This document shows positions 21,464 to 33,344 of a stretch of 64,000 bases of DNA, piece by piece (position 1 is the first letter of the stretch; each line of letters begins with the position of its first letter). This DNA is from Phialocephala subalpina (lineage: Eukaryota; Ascomycota; Leotiomycetes; Helotiales; Mollisiaceae), in contig FJOG01000003.1 of assembly GCA_900073065.1 (NCBI GenBank), forward strand, positions 1,245,787-1,309,786. The letters are read 5' to 3'. The translations under genes were made by a program, and so were the position numbers. The notes under the pieces are model-generated. The model saw only the letters and a program-made list of their open reading frames with translations, ran no database searches and had not been told where the DNA came from.

Positions 21464-22562
21464 CTACATCATCAACCCCATACCGACTACCAACACAAGA
21501 GCAAGTACCCCAACATTAACCCTCTTCCCCATAACTCCAGCAGATGGCTTTGTCGAACTTGGACTTGCCCCAGTACCACTCGCAGTCGAAGTCGACGTCC
21601 CACTTCCCAACTCAACAAATGTATTCCTACTCCCCTCCGAAATTGTCTGATTCCTCGGAATACATAGCAACCTCGTATCCGCCCACCCCGCCTGACCCAA
21701 CAAAGCCCCATGCCCCTTACTCCCCCACGCACTAACCAACAACACCCACGGCGTCTCCAAATCCCTATCATAAATCGTGAAATTGTCCTTCCCCTTCTCG
21801 CTCTCTATCCAAGAGAAGAACGCCCGGTTCGTTGCATTCGAATTTCCAGGATTGGTGTAATTGCAAGGGCTGACTGAAGGCGCAGAAGAGTTGACTGTCA
21901 GCCCGGAGCTGCTGCCGCCGTAGAAGAGCCCGTTGCAGGCGCTAGTTAAGGATATGCCGAGGGCGGAGATAGTGGAGAGGACGTTGCCGCATTCGTAATT
22001 TGAGGTCCCGGAGTTGGCTTGTGCGGAGGAGTTTGCGGCAGAGAGGATTTCTGCTAAGCAGGCGGAACCAAATGTTGCGACGCAGTCGCCGCTGTCGTGG
22101 ATGGAATTTGCTTCTGCTTGGGGTGAGAGATTGAAGCTGGAAACACAGCCGGTGTATGGGATGTTTGGGTCTTCGAGGTTCTGGATTGGTCTAGATCTTG
22201 TTAATACTGATCTGTCTGATCATATGGTGAGGCTTACGATGTCTTCAATCCAAATCCAGTTGCGATTGAAGTGACATTGCTAGCCTCGTCGTATTGTGTG
22301 CCGACATAAGCTGACCAAGTCCAGTTGGAAGCTGGGTATGAAGAGTTGACTTGAAATCCTGGCATTGACAGTGAACCTGTCGCGTTGGCGCTGGCATAGA
22401 AAGGGTTTTGTCTAGTCTGAACTAATCGTTAGAAAAGAGTCGTGAAAGCAAATCTCAAGCGGATGTACTCACACATTGATCAGTTATATTGTCATAGCCG
22501 TATGATCCCGAAATCAGGGAAGCGGCAGCTATCAGGAAATTGGTTCGCTGAAGAGTGGTCAT
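21464..22562 (-). CDS. Secreted GPI-anchored-type protein, paralogue 1
   Basis: Minus-strand exons are 22562-22473, 22416-22238 and 22190-21464, giving 331 aa. It has a signal peptide (LIAAASLISGSYG), many N-glycosylation sites and a Ser/Thr-rich stretch (SGTSTSTASGTGASPSST). It ends in a hydrophobic segment (VGVLALVLVVGMGLMM) typical of GPI attachment. It is homologous to the gene at 25947-27027 in length, exon number, intron positions and motifs: Q-N near the start of exon 2, NATGS, TSPIQNLEDPNIPYTGC, GWADTRLLCIPRNQTISEGS. Exon 3 contains few internal start-like codons, so simple ORF calling finds only its last 98 codons. The molecular function is unknown; a cell-surface role is inferred. 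Confidence 0.8.
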
Positions 22563-23798
22563 GATGAGCGTATTTGAATTTGACGTCGTGGGTAGATGGA
22601 AGAGATCAGAGAAAGACCACTGAAGAATTTCATTTCTGAGGGACCGATGACTTTTAGGTGAGGGAGAAATGTCAAAGATTTGACTGCTCGGCTGGGCTGA
22701 GGCTTACTTGATACCAAGCAATTTGTTCCGACGAGACTAATCAAACCACAGCCAAGTGAGCACAGCAGTAAAAGCGTTTAAATGCATGGCATTCATGGTA
22801 ATGCTCCATGAGTGGCTGAATCTTACGAGTGTACCTCGCTTCCCACAGATTAGCGAGGCGGAAGTGGCGCAAGCCCCTGAGCCAAGACCACTACCGTAAG
22901 GGGTCAGCACTAGTGCGAAAAGGAAACTCTGCGGCTGAGAATAAAAGGTCGATGAAGCTAGAACAGTAAAGGAGTTGAGGTCAAATGAATATTGAGAGTC
23001 CTAAGTTTATGATACAAGATAAACGAAGAGTATTGGCAGTGTTAAAGGATCATTGCATTCGGTCTTGTTCAATTCATTGGAACTACGAGCTCGAGTTCTT
23101 TGTTCAAAATCTGGCTTGCCATACGAAATACTCAAGCCCAGCTCAACGTTTGTTGCTACTATGATTGACTCATCCATGCTGCTCGAAGCACCGGCTTGGG
23201 TTTCAAGAACAAAGAAAAGATAGAGGGTTGTATACTTGAAGGTTATACTTCTATTGAGTCGAGCGAGCTCAGCTAGCTTGGAATGAAATCACAAGCTGCA
23301 ATTAGTAGTTAAATATGGCCAAACTTTGTCCTCCAGAATAGAGTAGGAAAGTTCAAACAAAGTCAATTCTCCAAATTATCATTTTATTTACTTACTTATA
23401 GGAGTTTCTGTTGGAGGCAAATGTACCACAAACAGGCCGGCCCCCAACCGGAGCCTAGGAGGAGGGGTCGTTCTCGCTTTTCCCCTCTAACGAGGATTGT
23501 ACTTTAGAAATGGCACAGCTCATAGTCAGCCCCTCGGGCAGATTCCATAACAATGAATGATTTATCTATCTATAGGAGTTTCTGACGTTTGCGAGTTTCT
23601 GTTCTTTCTTCCTTTGTTTCGCGAAGAGTAGTTTGAAAGTGTCCTTTATTGCTTGGAGCTTCCTCATCCGGGTGATAATTGGAATCAAGGTAATGATAAA
23701 GGACTGTAATCTCGAAATTACCATTAAAGCAGACACTTCTCAAACATTGACAGCTGCATCACATCTTCCGCTCAGCATCATAACCTAGACCTTCAGCG
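22563..23798. other. 1.2-kb intergenic region, no gene seen
   Basis: Upstream of both the GPI-type gene (minus) and the kinase relic (plus). The phrase CTATAGGAGTTTCTG appears twice, near 23396 and 23571, giving a short direct repeat about 175 bp apart. No coding signal was recognised. Confidence 0.45.
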
Positions 23799-25642
23799 AT
23801 GACAAATCTTTTCGAATTCAATCCTCGCGTCAAACTTAGCGAATGGCGCCAGTTCGGATAGCTCCGACGTAGACAGACTTGGGATGACCTTGACCCCAAA
23901 GAATGGCAGGCTAAAATGGTTCTCGGCAATGGAACAAATGATGTCTGTGGACGTTGGGATTATATTGGAAATAAACCTAACATGCCGAAACATATGGTCG
24001 TCAAGCAGTGTACGTCGCTTGCACCGGAGAAGACGGACTTGTATGTTGAGTCTGAGATGCTAAAGGCTCTATCAAGTACCGGTACAACCCATGCCCCCCA
24101 GCTCTACCGTGAGTTTCACTTTGCAGGTGGTACTGGTGTCACGAAGAGAAATGAGTTTGACGGTATGCCATTGCGAGGCCCGGGGGAGCTATCACCGTCG
24201 ATGAAATTGAGACGTACAAAGACGAATAGTCGAATGACCGACTCACTGCCAGAATCTATATGGAGTACTGTCCAGGTGGTGACCTCGGCCAATAAAACAC
24301 CACCATAGCGGCTACCAATAGGCAACGTGTCATTCCCGAAGAAGTTCTATGGTGAATTCTAAGCAGTTATGCGAGGCAATTCTTGTACTCGAGACAGGAA
24401 CAGAGGACCCAATCATCCCGGATCCTATGTGGAGTAAGTATATCCGAAGTTCCTTCCCTCGTTAGCGATTAAGCATTGCATCGAGTCACATGTTGTGATA
24501 GATATCAAATGTCAAAGTCCGTAAGCTTACTGGATGTAAACCATTTTAGCACAACCAATCTGTCACTTGGATATCAAAGGCCGAAATACCCTCCTGGGCC
24601 AGCTGGATGAGGATGAAAGTCGACGCTTTCCTCCTCTGAAGCTGGCAGATTTTGGGCTGTCTCGATTTGAACCTAAAACAGAAGTCGAGCGCCGAGGTAC
24701 CGGATGGATCACTGGTACTCAGTGGCGTGGAACTCCCGGTTATCTAGCACCCGTGAATCTTGTTGAAGCTTTGCTTCATTTCATGTCCTCTTGCAATACT
24801 GATCAAACGTAGGAGCAGTATTTTTACAACAGGAAACCCGGGACTCGTGAGATAAGTACAAAAGTCAATATCTGGCAAGTTGGCGCAGTACTTTATAGGT
24901 TGATTTGCAGAGAAGACGTTGCTATCGAAAGCTATTTCACGCAGGATGCTCCACCTGATATATACGGCTATCAGGCCACATATGGTAAGCATGACTTTCT
25001 CCTCTCCTTCTCCACTTGACTGAGATCATGCATTTTCGTTACTCTTACCATATTGATTCTAATTGATCCCTACGTACAGATGTCAGCGGTAATCCTGACG
25101 TCCTTCTCGATCCAGTCCAATGCCCTTGTAGTTCTCGTCTGATTGGTGCTATCTGCTACCGTCTGGCACAGTTACCACATCGAAGAATGTCTACGCAAGA
25201 GCTAGTGGTAGAATGCTCCAAAGTCCTCGAGATATACGATGCACAAAACGCACTCAATACTGGTGACGCCATGGCTGGCCAGAATATCCCACCGCGAGGA
25301 TCAAATAAGCAAAACTTCGATATGCCAGATATTGAAATTCAAACACGAGAGGGTGACCAACCACTTTTTGTAGAAGTACCAATGGTTCCTACCGATCAAC
25401 TATTCAACCCGTTGTTTCCGAAAGGCAGAGGTCCCTACGTATATAATGATGTGGACGATTACCCTCATCAATTTTTGGGCGATACGCCTTCTGGCAAGAG
25501 AGGTGTGCGTCCACCGGCACTACCGGGTCCTCCGGTTAGTCCGATTGATCCAAATTTACCGAACCCCAGTCCAGTGTGGGAGGACCAACTAGGTACAATT
25601 CAAAAAGTAGAAGAAACACCAGAACCCAATGTCGAGGCTTGA
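23799..25642 (+). pseudogene. Protein-kinase-like gene with broken N-lobe
   Basis: From ATG 23799 the frame reads MTNLFEFNPRVKLSEWRQFG, then TAG (23859-23861), then continues in the same frame as WDDLDPKEWQ, VCGRWDYIGNK and HMVVKQ. Near 24180-24195 a one-base shift moves the readable frame to VDEIETYKDE, a second TAG (24227-24229) and IYMEYCPGGDLG. A TGA (24353-24355) and another shift follow. The C-terminal part is clean: exons 24550-24752 (CHLDIKGRNTLLG, LADFGLSRF), 24813-24984 (EQYFYN, NIWQVGAVLYRL) and 25080-25642. The catalytic loop (HLDIK..N) and DFG are therefore intact while the ATP-binding lobe is damaged in at least five places. It is either a decayed kinase or one surviving as a C-terminal fragment. 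Confidence 0.75.
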
Positions 25643-25946
25643 GCATTTATTTCTTCGAAGTAATGCGAGTTTAATCGTCGGCGCCTCCTAGGCTCCTACC
25701 TGCGTTTCCACGTCTTCGAAGACACAAATAGGAGGCGCCGACAATCATTAAGAATACTTACTTGATAAATCATATAAATAATTCGTTTTGACTCTATTAA
25801 ATTTTATCAGTCCACTGCCACAACTGCACGTGGTCAATAGAAGAAAAGCTAATAAAAACGACCGCCGAGGATACTAGAACCCTAGAACAGTAAAAGGCTC
25901 AAAAGTGCAGTACATGCGAAGTCTCGGGCTCGCTTCCCGAGAACTC
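25643..25946. other. Short intergenic region with foldback element
   Basis: Between the 3' ends of the kinase relic and GPI-type paralogue 2. It is dominated by the inverted repeat at 25677-25742. Confidence 0.5.
25677..25742. repeat. Perfect 14-bp inverted repeat (foldback/MITE-like or terminator)
   Basis: GTCGGCGCCTCCTA (25677-25690) is exactly repeated in inverse as TAGGAGGCGCCGAC (25729-25742), around a 38-bp centre. The centre holds the palindrome GTCTTCGAAGAC (25712-25723). Flanks are AT-rich (TTTAATC on the left, AATCATTAA on the right), so the similarity may extend as TAAT-like ends. Size and position fit a miniature foldback element or a shared 3'-end structure for two convergent genes. 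Confidence 0.7.
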
Positions 25947-27027
25947 TTATATCGTGAGACCAAACACAAGCACAACAGCTAAAGCGAAATGGGCCCCGGC
26001 ACCAAAAGTGCTAACCGCTCCCGAAGTCTTGCTCGTCGTCGCAGAGCTCGAAGAACTTGTCGAAGTGCTCGACGGAGTGCTCGTTGAGATACCACTCGCA
26101 CTTGCACTAGCAGCATCCACATCCCGACTGCCAGCAGTGATGGTCTGGTTCGCCGGAACGCACATGATCTTTGTGTCCGCCCATCCAGAGTTTCCGCTCT
26201 TAGCCCAAGTCGTAACAATCATTGGAGTAGGGACCCTCAACGCCGTATCATAGGCTGTATAGTTCCCCTCCTCAGCCCCGAAACTTGTCCAACTATCCTG
26301 GAAAATTGCTGTCGAGTTTGCGGTATTGACGTCGACTGTCGTGCATGCAGGATCAGAGGTCGGAAAGTATGCGGACTTGGGGGCAGAGAGGAATGTATAG
26401 TCCAGTATACCCCAGTGACTTGAGCATTTGGAGCCGCTGTCTCTGTCATCTATGTCTCTCATCTTCTGTTGTAGCGACAGGCATGATGCTTCTTCGGTTG
26501 CGTTCGTGGATCTTGAAATGCTTGATGCGGTGGAGTTGATGGTTGTGATGAGTTCGGCAAGGCAGTCGGGATCGAGGACTGATGAGCAGGTGCCATCATC
26601 ATATATACCATTGGCGTAAGAACGAGGGAATGTCATGACGAAGATGAAGCAACCGGTTATGGGAAAGCTTGGGTCCGAGAAGTTCTGGTAGGGTCTTTTG
26701 GCAGGTTAGCTATGTAGACGAAATAATAGGGACGACGACTCACGATGTCTGCAACTCGAACGTGTGCCTGACCGTGCTCACATGGGGGGCATCTGGATTG
26801 GGAGACTCGGAAATGAAGTTGGATAAAGTCCATTGAGAAGTTGGATATGTATCATTGATTCTAGGGCCCGGTATTGTGGTCGATCCGGTCGCGTTGAATA
26901 AGGTAAAATTCTGGTGCTTCTGTCAGAGAGCCTGCCATATGAGAAAGTCAAATGTGGTGCTCACCGAACACGTGCTCGCTTTGGCGGTCGACCAAGAGAG
27001 TATGGATAGAGCAAGCAGAAGTCTCAT
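25947..27027 (-). CDS. Secreted GPI-anchored-type protein, paralogue 2
   Basis: Minus-strand exons are 27027-26965, 26919-26744 and 26694-25947, giving 328 aa. A signal peptide (MRLLLALSILSWSTAKA) is followed by an N-glycosylated ectodomain. It shares TSPYQNFSDPSFPITGC and GWADTKIMCVPANQTITAGS with the gene at 21464-22562, plus a Ser/Thr-rich linker and a hydrophobic C-terminus (FALAVVLVFGLTI) suitable for GPI attachment. Introns of 45 and 49 bp lie at the same places as in paralogue 1. The pair flanks the kinase relic on the same strand, so local duplication around that gene is likely. The biochemical role is unknown. Confidence 0.82.
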
Positions 27028-29008
27028 GTTTGAAGGAATCGATAGCATGACGCAAAGCGAGAAGTAAGAGGAAAGTAGTTCCGTAGCTCAATGTTGACTT
27101 TTCAATCACCAATGCGACGAAATTTGCCACTCTTATATCTATCTTGCAGAACATAGTGTTAGCACAGAATTGGCATGCGGCTCAGTCGATTCAGCTCGAC
27201 AAGGTTACAGGATAACATTGACACAATGACGAGAGGGCATATTGCGGGAGCTCGTGAGCGACATATTGCACCAGAGAGCCAATCTGATGAAACTCAGGTA
27301 TCACACACGGTGATTTTTCGTCTGGAAGAGGACCCATTTGAAGTGACCTTCCTTATACGACTTCATCCGCATGTCTTGGAAGTAAATTTTCAGCAAAGTC
27401 GTGGTGGCGCAGCTTCAAAAGACGTCGTGCCAAGAGGTTGCCAAGTAGCTCCGCCTCTGGTACAACCTTAAACAGCTCGAATTCCGAGTCGAATGCTTGA
27501 TTCAACCACATGAGATCCACGTTAAATTACCCTGAAGTCTTGAAGCTGCTCCAACAACGAGCTCCCTCGACTTGCGAGCAACTGCTGCCTAGGTACCGGT
27601 AGGAAGGAATGGGAGTGTTGTAATTGCCACGTGATAATAGAGAATTTCTGCCGGAAGTTGATTGCAGAGGGAGCAGAATAAACCAGCATCATACAAATCC
27701 AATGAAATATGAATATTTGAAAGGCCAATGACCACTTCACCGGCCATGCAAATGACATATGTCAGGTGACAGAGTAATACACGTGACTCGAGTCCAAAAA
27801 GACGCTGAAAAATCTGGACAAGGATAAAGCAGGAAGAAGACAGATGAGTTGAAGAGTGAACATAACAAAAAAAGAAGCGGGGAATCGTTTCTGATAGAGG
27901 TCCTTTTCCGAGCCGATTCCGAGCTGAAAGCATAGATTTGGACTTTGGCGTCCGGTCAGTAAGCAACTGATGTACAGTAAAGTAGATATATCATATATAG
28001 AGACTGATTCGGAAGCGGAACTACACCGTCCAAGACGTGCGGAAGTCTTTGATATTTGTTTCTCTCCCTATCTGCTGCAAGACATGAATCAGCAGGCGCA
28101 GCGGCTATTGATCTAGTTTGCGATTACCCATCTCACGTCAGCTGTCCCGCAGCAAAGTCTCCTGGCGTGTCGAATTCCAGACTCTTACCCACTCTCGAGA
28201 CTCGAGTGTTGTCAAAGGGACGATCTCCGTTCTAAGTGCTGATAGGGGCCGTTCTGGCATCGAGATTCGTGTCGCGGCCGCGAGATGAACAATAATGCGG
28301 GGAAGGCCTGACAATCCGGCTCTTTTCAGCGCTCGTATGTGCCCATATCCGACGACACTTTCCTCCCCGTCCCAACGTCCTCGACCTCAATCACAGAGCA
28401 GTTCCAGTGTGAGGATGACTACATCCATATCTCACATTGGTGTGCAACACAAGATCAATTCAAGTGGTCACTGCTCCAACGCGCCTCGCGGCTTACCACC
28501 TCGATTCAGGGAGTCCTGACATCGCAAACGAAATCGATCGCCAATGTGGACTGGTGTTTGAGTGGCTTTGTTCCACCACATTCCTGGGAAGGCAGTCCTA
28601 CCCCTCCGACCCCAGCTTCTCCTCAGTCGCCACACGCGGGCTGCCCGATGTCACTCTCCAATCACGGCAAAGAAGGTCGCAAGCGCGCGGACATTGTTCT
28701 AGATTCATGATAGTCGAATTCTCTTCCCCTACTCCTCCTCCTCTGGCAGGACATTAAGACCTTACCCTCGGAAAATCCGTATCTATGGGTAGTAGTTCAG
28801 TGGTCAAGTCGAGAACGCCTACCGCGGTCGATATCTGGAAGTGAGGGGTACCAAGAATCAATTTTTGTCGGGAGGTTGCATAAAGCACTTCGACCATCCA
28901 CCTTCCCACTATTAGTTATCTCTCCTCGACCACGAGCCCTGCTCTCTTTCTTCCCATTGTTGCATGCAAAAATTCGGGCATACGCCACGATTGAGAACGA
29001 CATCCATC
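27028..29008. other. 2-kb intergenic region, no gene assigned
   Basis: Upstream of both GPI-type paralogue 2 (minus) and the TRI12-type transporter (plus). Overlapping open frames of 74-123 codons at 28295-28757 have no recognisable motif. They may be remnants or chance. Confidence 0.4.
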
Positions 29009-30981
29009 ATGAGCGTCAACTCAACCCCTCCATCGGCAAGTACGCATGCCGTGGACGAGAAAACAACCGTTCCAGAACATGTCGAGCATATCGCAACCCA
29101 CGACCGCGTTCCTGGACACGAGAACTACTACGAGAAAGATGGTCTTCGTACATACGGCGATGGTGAAGACCATGATCATGAGCCTCCCATGTCCTTCAAG
29201 CGATTGATGTCCTTGGTAGCAATGGCATTCATCTGGACTGGTTCTCAAATCCCTGTTTATATCTTCGGAGCAATTCCGCCCTATATTTATGCTGACATCG
29301 GCGGTGTTGACAGGTACGTTTGATGAAATATTGCTTTTACATTGCTAATTGTTTGTCAAAGATGGATCTGGTTCGTGCTGGCCAACCTCCTGGCGCTTGC
29401 CGGTGTATGTCCCTTTGTCGGCTCGCTTTCCGATCTCATGGGTCGGCGATATGTCTGTCTTTTCGGGTCGGGATTGGTTATGCTCGGCATGATCGTTTGT
29501 TCGACTGCACATGTAATGAACGTCTTCATCGGCGGCATGGCCATCGCAGGAGTTGGTGCTGGTATCTCTGAACTCACTGCTTTGGCAGCAACATCCGAGC
29601 TGGCTCCTACTTCCAAGCGTGGGAAATACGTCGCCGTGCTAATATTTACGATCATTCCATTCTGTCCATCTGTTCTATGGGGTCAATTGATTGCCTACCA
29701 TGCTGGATGGAGATGGTGTGGCCTACTTTGCGGAGTCTGGGTATCGATTGGTTTCTTCATGACCCTCTTCTTCTACTTCCCACCTCCTCGAGTCAACTCT
29801 ATCGGCCTGAGCAGAAGAGAAGTAATCGGTCAAATTGATTTCGTTGGAGGGTTCTTGAGCATCACTGGCATGATTCTCTTCATGGCCGGCATGCAATGGG
29901 GTGGTTATCAGGTTCGTCTTCTCCCTCCACTCTGACCCACGCTCTTGTCTGACAACCAACAGTACAAATGGGGCTCGGCACATGTCCTCGCTCCTCTCAT
30001 ACTTGGCTTCGCTTTCATTGTTGCTTTCTGCTTCTGGGAAGTCTATGGTGCCAAGTATCCCATGTTCCCATCCCGCCTAAAGCAAGCACCACGCATTCTC
30101 GCCTTGACGCTCGTCATCACCTTCATCTCTGGAGCCAACTTCTTTTCCATCATCATGTTCTGGCCCACTCAAGCATTCAACGTCTATGGTCATGATCCCG
30201 TCGGTGTTGGCATTCGAGGTATCCCTGTTGGGTTCTCGATTTTGGCTGGTGCTTGCATTGTCCTTTGGTGCTTGTCTGTTTTCAAGGGGAGGAATAAGGA
30301 GTTGATGATTGTCAGCTCGGTTTTGATGACTGCTGGTATGTCAATGTCCCAAATCTGCGGGGCACATTGAACTAATACATTCCAGGATGCGGGGCACTCG
30401 GCTGTGCGGATCGCTTCAATCTCCACACTCTCTGGGGTCTTCTCATCCTCGCTGGTCTCGGCATCGGAGGCATCGTCGTCCCAGCTTCAATTATCACGAC
30501 CATCATCTGTCCAGATGACCTCATCGCAACAGTCACTGCATTGACTCTCGCAATCCGCGTCATTGGTGGTTCTATCGGTTCGTCTCCTCCCATCTCCCCT
30601 CCCACCACCTCACTAACAAACCCGCCAGGATATTGTGTCTATTACAATGTGTTTATTAATAAATTTATCCCCAACGCGACCAAAATGATCGGCGGAACCA
30701 TGATCTACGAACTCGGCATAACGAACAAGTCGCTGATCGTAGAAGCAATCGGCTACACTGGCGCTTCTATCCTCCCTCTCTTGCACACCATTCCTGGCAT
30801 TGGATTGAACGAGACGGCGTATGAGATGGTTGTCTTAGCCGGACAAGAAGCTTATGCGCAGAGTTATAAGTATGTTTATTATACTAGTACTGCGTTTGGG
30901 GCGGTTAGTATTATTGCTGCTTGCTTTTTGGGCGATATTGGGAAGTATATGGATGATCATGTTGCTGTTGTTATTCATTGA
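29009..30981 (+). CDS. MFS transporter, TRI12/siderophore-iron type
   Basis: Five exons (29009-29313, 29362-29911, 29963-30335, 30386-30577, 30629-30981) give 590 aa with all phases matching. A hydrophilic, His/acid-rich N-terminus precedes about 14 membrane segments, starting with MSLVAMAFIWTGSQIPVY. WFVLANLLALAGVCPFVGSL and LSDLMGRRYVCLFG (loop 2-3 motif), then GVGAGISELTALAATSELAP, are typical of the trichothecene-efflux (TRI12-like) fold. These pumps export secondary metabolites or move siderophores. The substrate is unknown, and no biosynthetic gene lies beside it. Confidence 0.88.
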
Positions 30982-31346
30982 TCGGATCATGAATGGAGAA
31001 CGAGTGTGGGGAAAGCCGCGCTTGGAACTGTTGATGAAGGACAAGATGAGGGGTTGAATGCAGTGTTCAGTCTGAGAGCTTGGATGAAGATCGAGCACCC
31101 AATGAAGTCTTTTGTTGAAAATCATTTGGACGTGGTGATAATTTGGCGTGACGGTCGAGGCAGGAACTACAAGGGCGAACGTCTAGAATTGGTAAGTGCC
31201 AGAACCCAGAAACTGTTGTGCCACACATCTGTACAGAAATCTCTTTTTTCCTATTTACAGAGTCCAGAAGAGTGCCCCTTGGCCATCCTACAACTATCCC
31301 TGACCACCATCAGGGTGGGAAAAGCGCTGCCGGACAATCTTCAATG
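30982..31346. other. Intergenic region between convergent genes
   Basis: 3' ends of the TRI12-type transporter (plus) and the GH7 gene (minus) meet here. No other signal was seen. Confidence 0.5.
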
Positions 31347-32417
31347 CTAACCTTTAGTAGTAGATCCGATGTCGCCCCATCGAATATTGGAAAAGACGAC
31401 GTGAGTGTCAGGGTGCTGAGACTGAATGTTGGACGGAGTGCCTTGTCCGCTGGTGCATGGCCCATTGCTGCCGGCGTCGAGCCAGGCCATTTGCTGTGCA
31501 GCATCGTTCCAGATACTCATTGCCAGCACCACTGTGAGGTATAAGGTCAGCAGCCGATATTGGAACAATTTGGGGAGAACTCTTAGTTCTATACACCACT
31601 TACTTCCACGCCCCAGAGCCTGGCCCATACCAGTCAAACCACCAGTCGAACCCTCCGAGCCACAACTGGAAATCGTTCCCCCACCGCCGATTTGCCGCCC
31701 GTTCTGGATATACTTACGTGTGATCTGCGACAGCTTCCCCCCACTGGCCACGAACTGCGTAACAACCGTGAAAACCTTGCTCGTATCGACCGTCTTGCCG
31801 GAGCCCCAGAAGTTGCGCTGCCCACTCGCGTATGGGTTGTACCCGCATCCGCCTTTGTCGCAGGTCTTGTCCTTGCACGGGTGCGGCGTCATGGCCGTCG
31901 CCATCGAGTTGGCCTCGAGGATGTCCATTTCGTTGCAGCAGTAGCCCTGACACTGCGCATCGCAATAGCCCTGACCAGCCCCTGCCCCGCCCCCTCCGTC
32001 GGCTGCCATTTCTGACAAATAGAAGGCACCGTTTTCCCCACATGGAAGGGTCGAGAGGTCGACATCCACAGAGAGCTCCTGGTTGAGGAGGCTCATCAAA
32101 ACATATTTACCGTCCTCGCCTCGGAGGTAGACGCGCGGGGAAGCGGCGACTGTTTTGACGTAGTGATACATGGTTAAGGCGTTTCCTGAGGTAGAGACTC
32201 CCATAGCTGAGTAGTCTGCCGTTGTTCTCGAGCCGGCAGCACCGTGAGCCAATTTGGAGTCTTGGTCGAGAACGACGGAGGTGTTCTGCTGCAGGCAGCC
32301 TTCCGAGGTGGTGCATTTCCATGTCGGTAGTAAGGGATAGTCCTCGGAGCTTTGGACGACGGGTATTCTGGCCAGCAGCGAGACTGCCAGGCTGACAAGC
32401 GCGAGTTTGAAAGACAT
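31347..32417 (-). CDS. GH7 glycoside hydrolase, short endoglucanase-like form
   Basis: Minus-strand exons are 32417-31604 and 31531-31347, giving 332 aa. Splicing the 72-bp intron restores [16 protein letters not shown] signal peptide of about 23 residues is followed by [39 protein letters not shown] and GYCDAQC. The catalytic E-x-D-x-x-E lies in [11 protein letters not shown] (E163, D165, E168). [20 protein letters not shown] closes the domain. The NEMDIL form and the ending resemble Cel7B-type endoglucanases, which cut internal beta-1,4-glucan bonds. It is about 60-100 residues shorter than common GH7 domains: the Cys-rich loop normally between the first strand and the ADY motif is missing, as is the segment between GYCDAQC and CCNEMDI. 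No CBM1 is present. Activity is plausible but untested. Confidence 0.88.
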   Translation of the reverse strand: MSFKLALVSLAVSLLARIPVVQSSEDYPLLPTWKCTTSEGCLQQNTSVVLDQDSKLAHGAAGSRTTADYSAMGVSTSGNALTMYHYVKTVAASPRVYLRGEDGKYVLMSLLNQELSVDVDLSTLPCGENGAFYLSEMAADGGGGAGAGQGYCDAQCQGYCCNEMDILEANSMATAMTPHPCKDKTCDKGGCGYNPYASGQRNFWGSGKTVDTSKVFTVVTQFVASGGKLSQITRKYIQNGRQIGGGGTISSCGSEGSTGGLTGMGQALGRGSKWCIELRVLPKLFQYRLLTLYLTVVLAMSIWNDAAQQMAWLDAGSNGPCTSGQGTPSNIQSQHPDTHVVFSNIRWGDIGSTTKG

Positions 32418-33344
32418 GCTTTAGGAGTACTCAAGGACTCAGGAGTCTGGCGGTACAGTTAGGACAGTTTCGAAAAGGAGACAAGATTTCACATTTGTAT
32501 CCATTCGTGGGCTGTTTTGATTGATCACCACTTCCCATATAGGCAATATATATATTTTCGCTTTCAATTAGCATTTGTTTAGGCGTGATGTTTATGGCTG
32601 TGTTCTCGCCCGTTAAGCCTGGAATTATTCATTTCAGGGGATCCGAAATGTGCGGGGAAATTGTATTATAATACCCGGTTAAGGGTAAAAGGTCAACCAA
32701 TCCTATAGATGTACTTGCAATCAATTAAGAAGATCTAGTTTGAGATTGATTCACCTTTAGCATAAGAAGTCTGCCTCCCGGAAGTGGAAACTCTCATCTT
32801 GAGAGGAGTCTGTCACGTGTAACGCCCCCTTCTCTGAAGCGACTCGGCAAAATATCCGTTCTCGTCTTCACACTAGCGACTGGTGGAAGGGGAACCCAAT
32901 ACGAATACCGTTATAGTTAAAATTCGGTCTGCAATTGCAAGAATTCACTTTCGTTTACGTCAGCTCATCTAACGGCAGCCTGGGGTGGCCCGCTAGGAAT
33001 TTGATGTGCTTCTTTTATTCTGGTTGGTATCCTGATTGAAGGCTTCATTTTGGAAGATTTGCGATTCGTTTCATATTATTTTGAACGTCTCACATGATGA
33101 CAATCGTTCTTTTCTTCTTCGGCCACCACCTCACCTCCTTTGGTAGCCAACTACACAACATTCCCACCCTCTCAAAATGCCGCTCCTCGTTCTAAACATT
33201 CTGCTCAACACTGTCTCTAGAAACTTCTCGGACAATCAGCCCGAAAGCACTCAGATAATTGAAACCCACTAGCGCGAACTTCAAAATTCCATCATCATCT
33301 ATCTGTGCGCCATCTTCAGTCCTGATGGGCCTCGATACTTTCTT
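32418..33344. other. Intergenic region, no gene seen
   Basis: Promoter side of the GH7 gene, followed by AT-rich DNA with stops in all frames. Confidence 0.45.

Noticed and set aside
27075..27100. D-arm-like TAGCTCAAT suggesting a tRNA
   Set aside because: No matching anticodon or T-arm follows.
28295..28757. Overlapping open frames as a gene
   Set aside because: Three frames are open over the same DNA and none has recognisable similarity.
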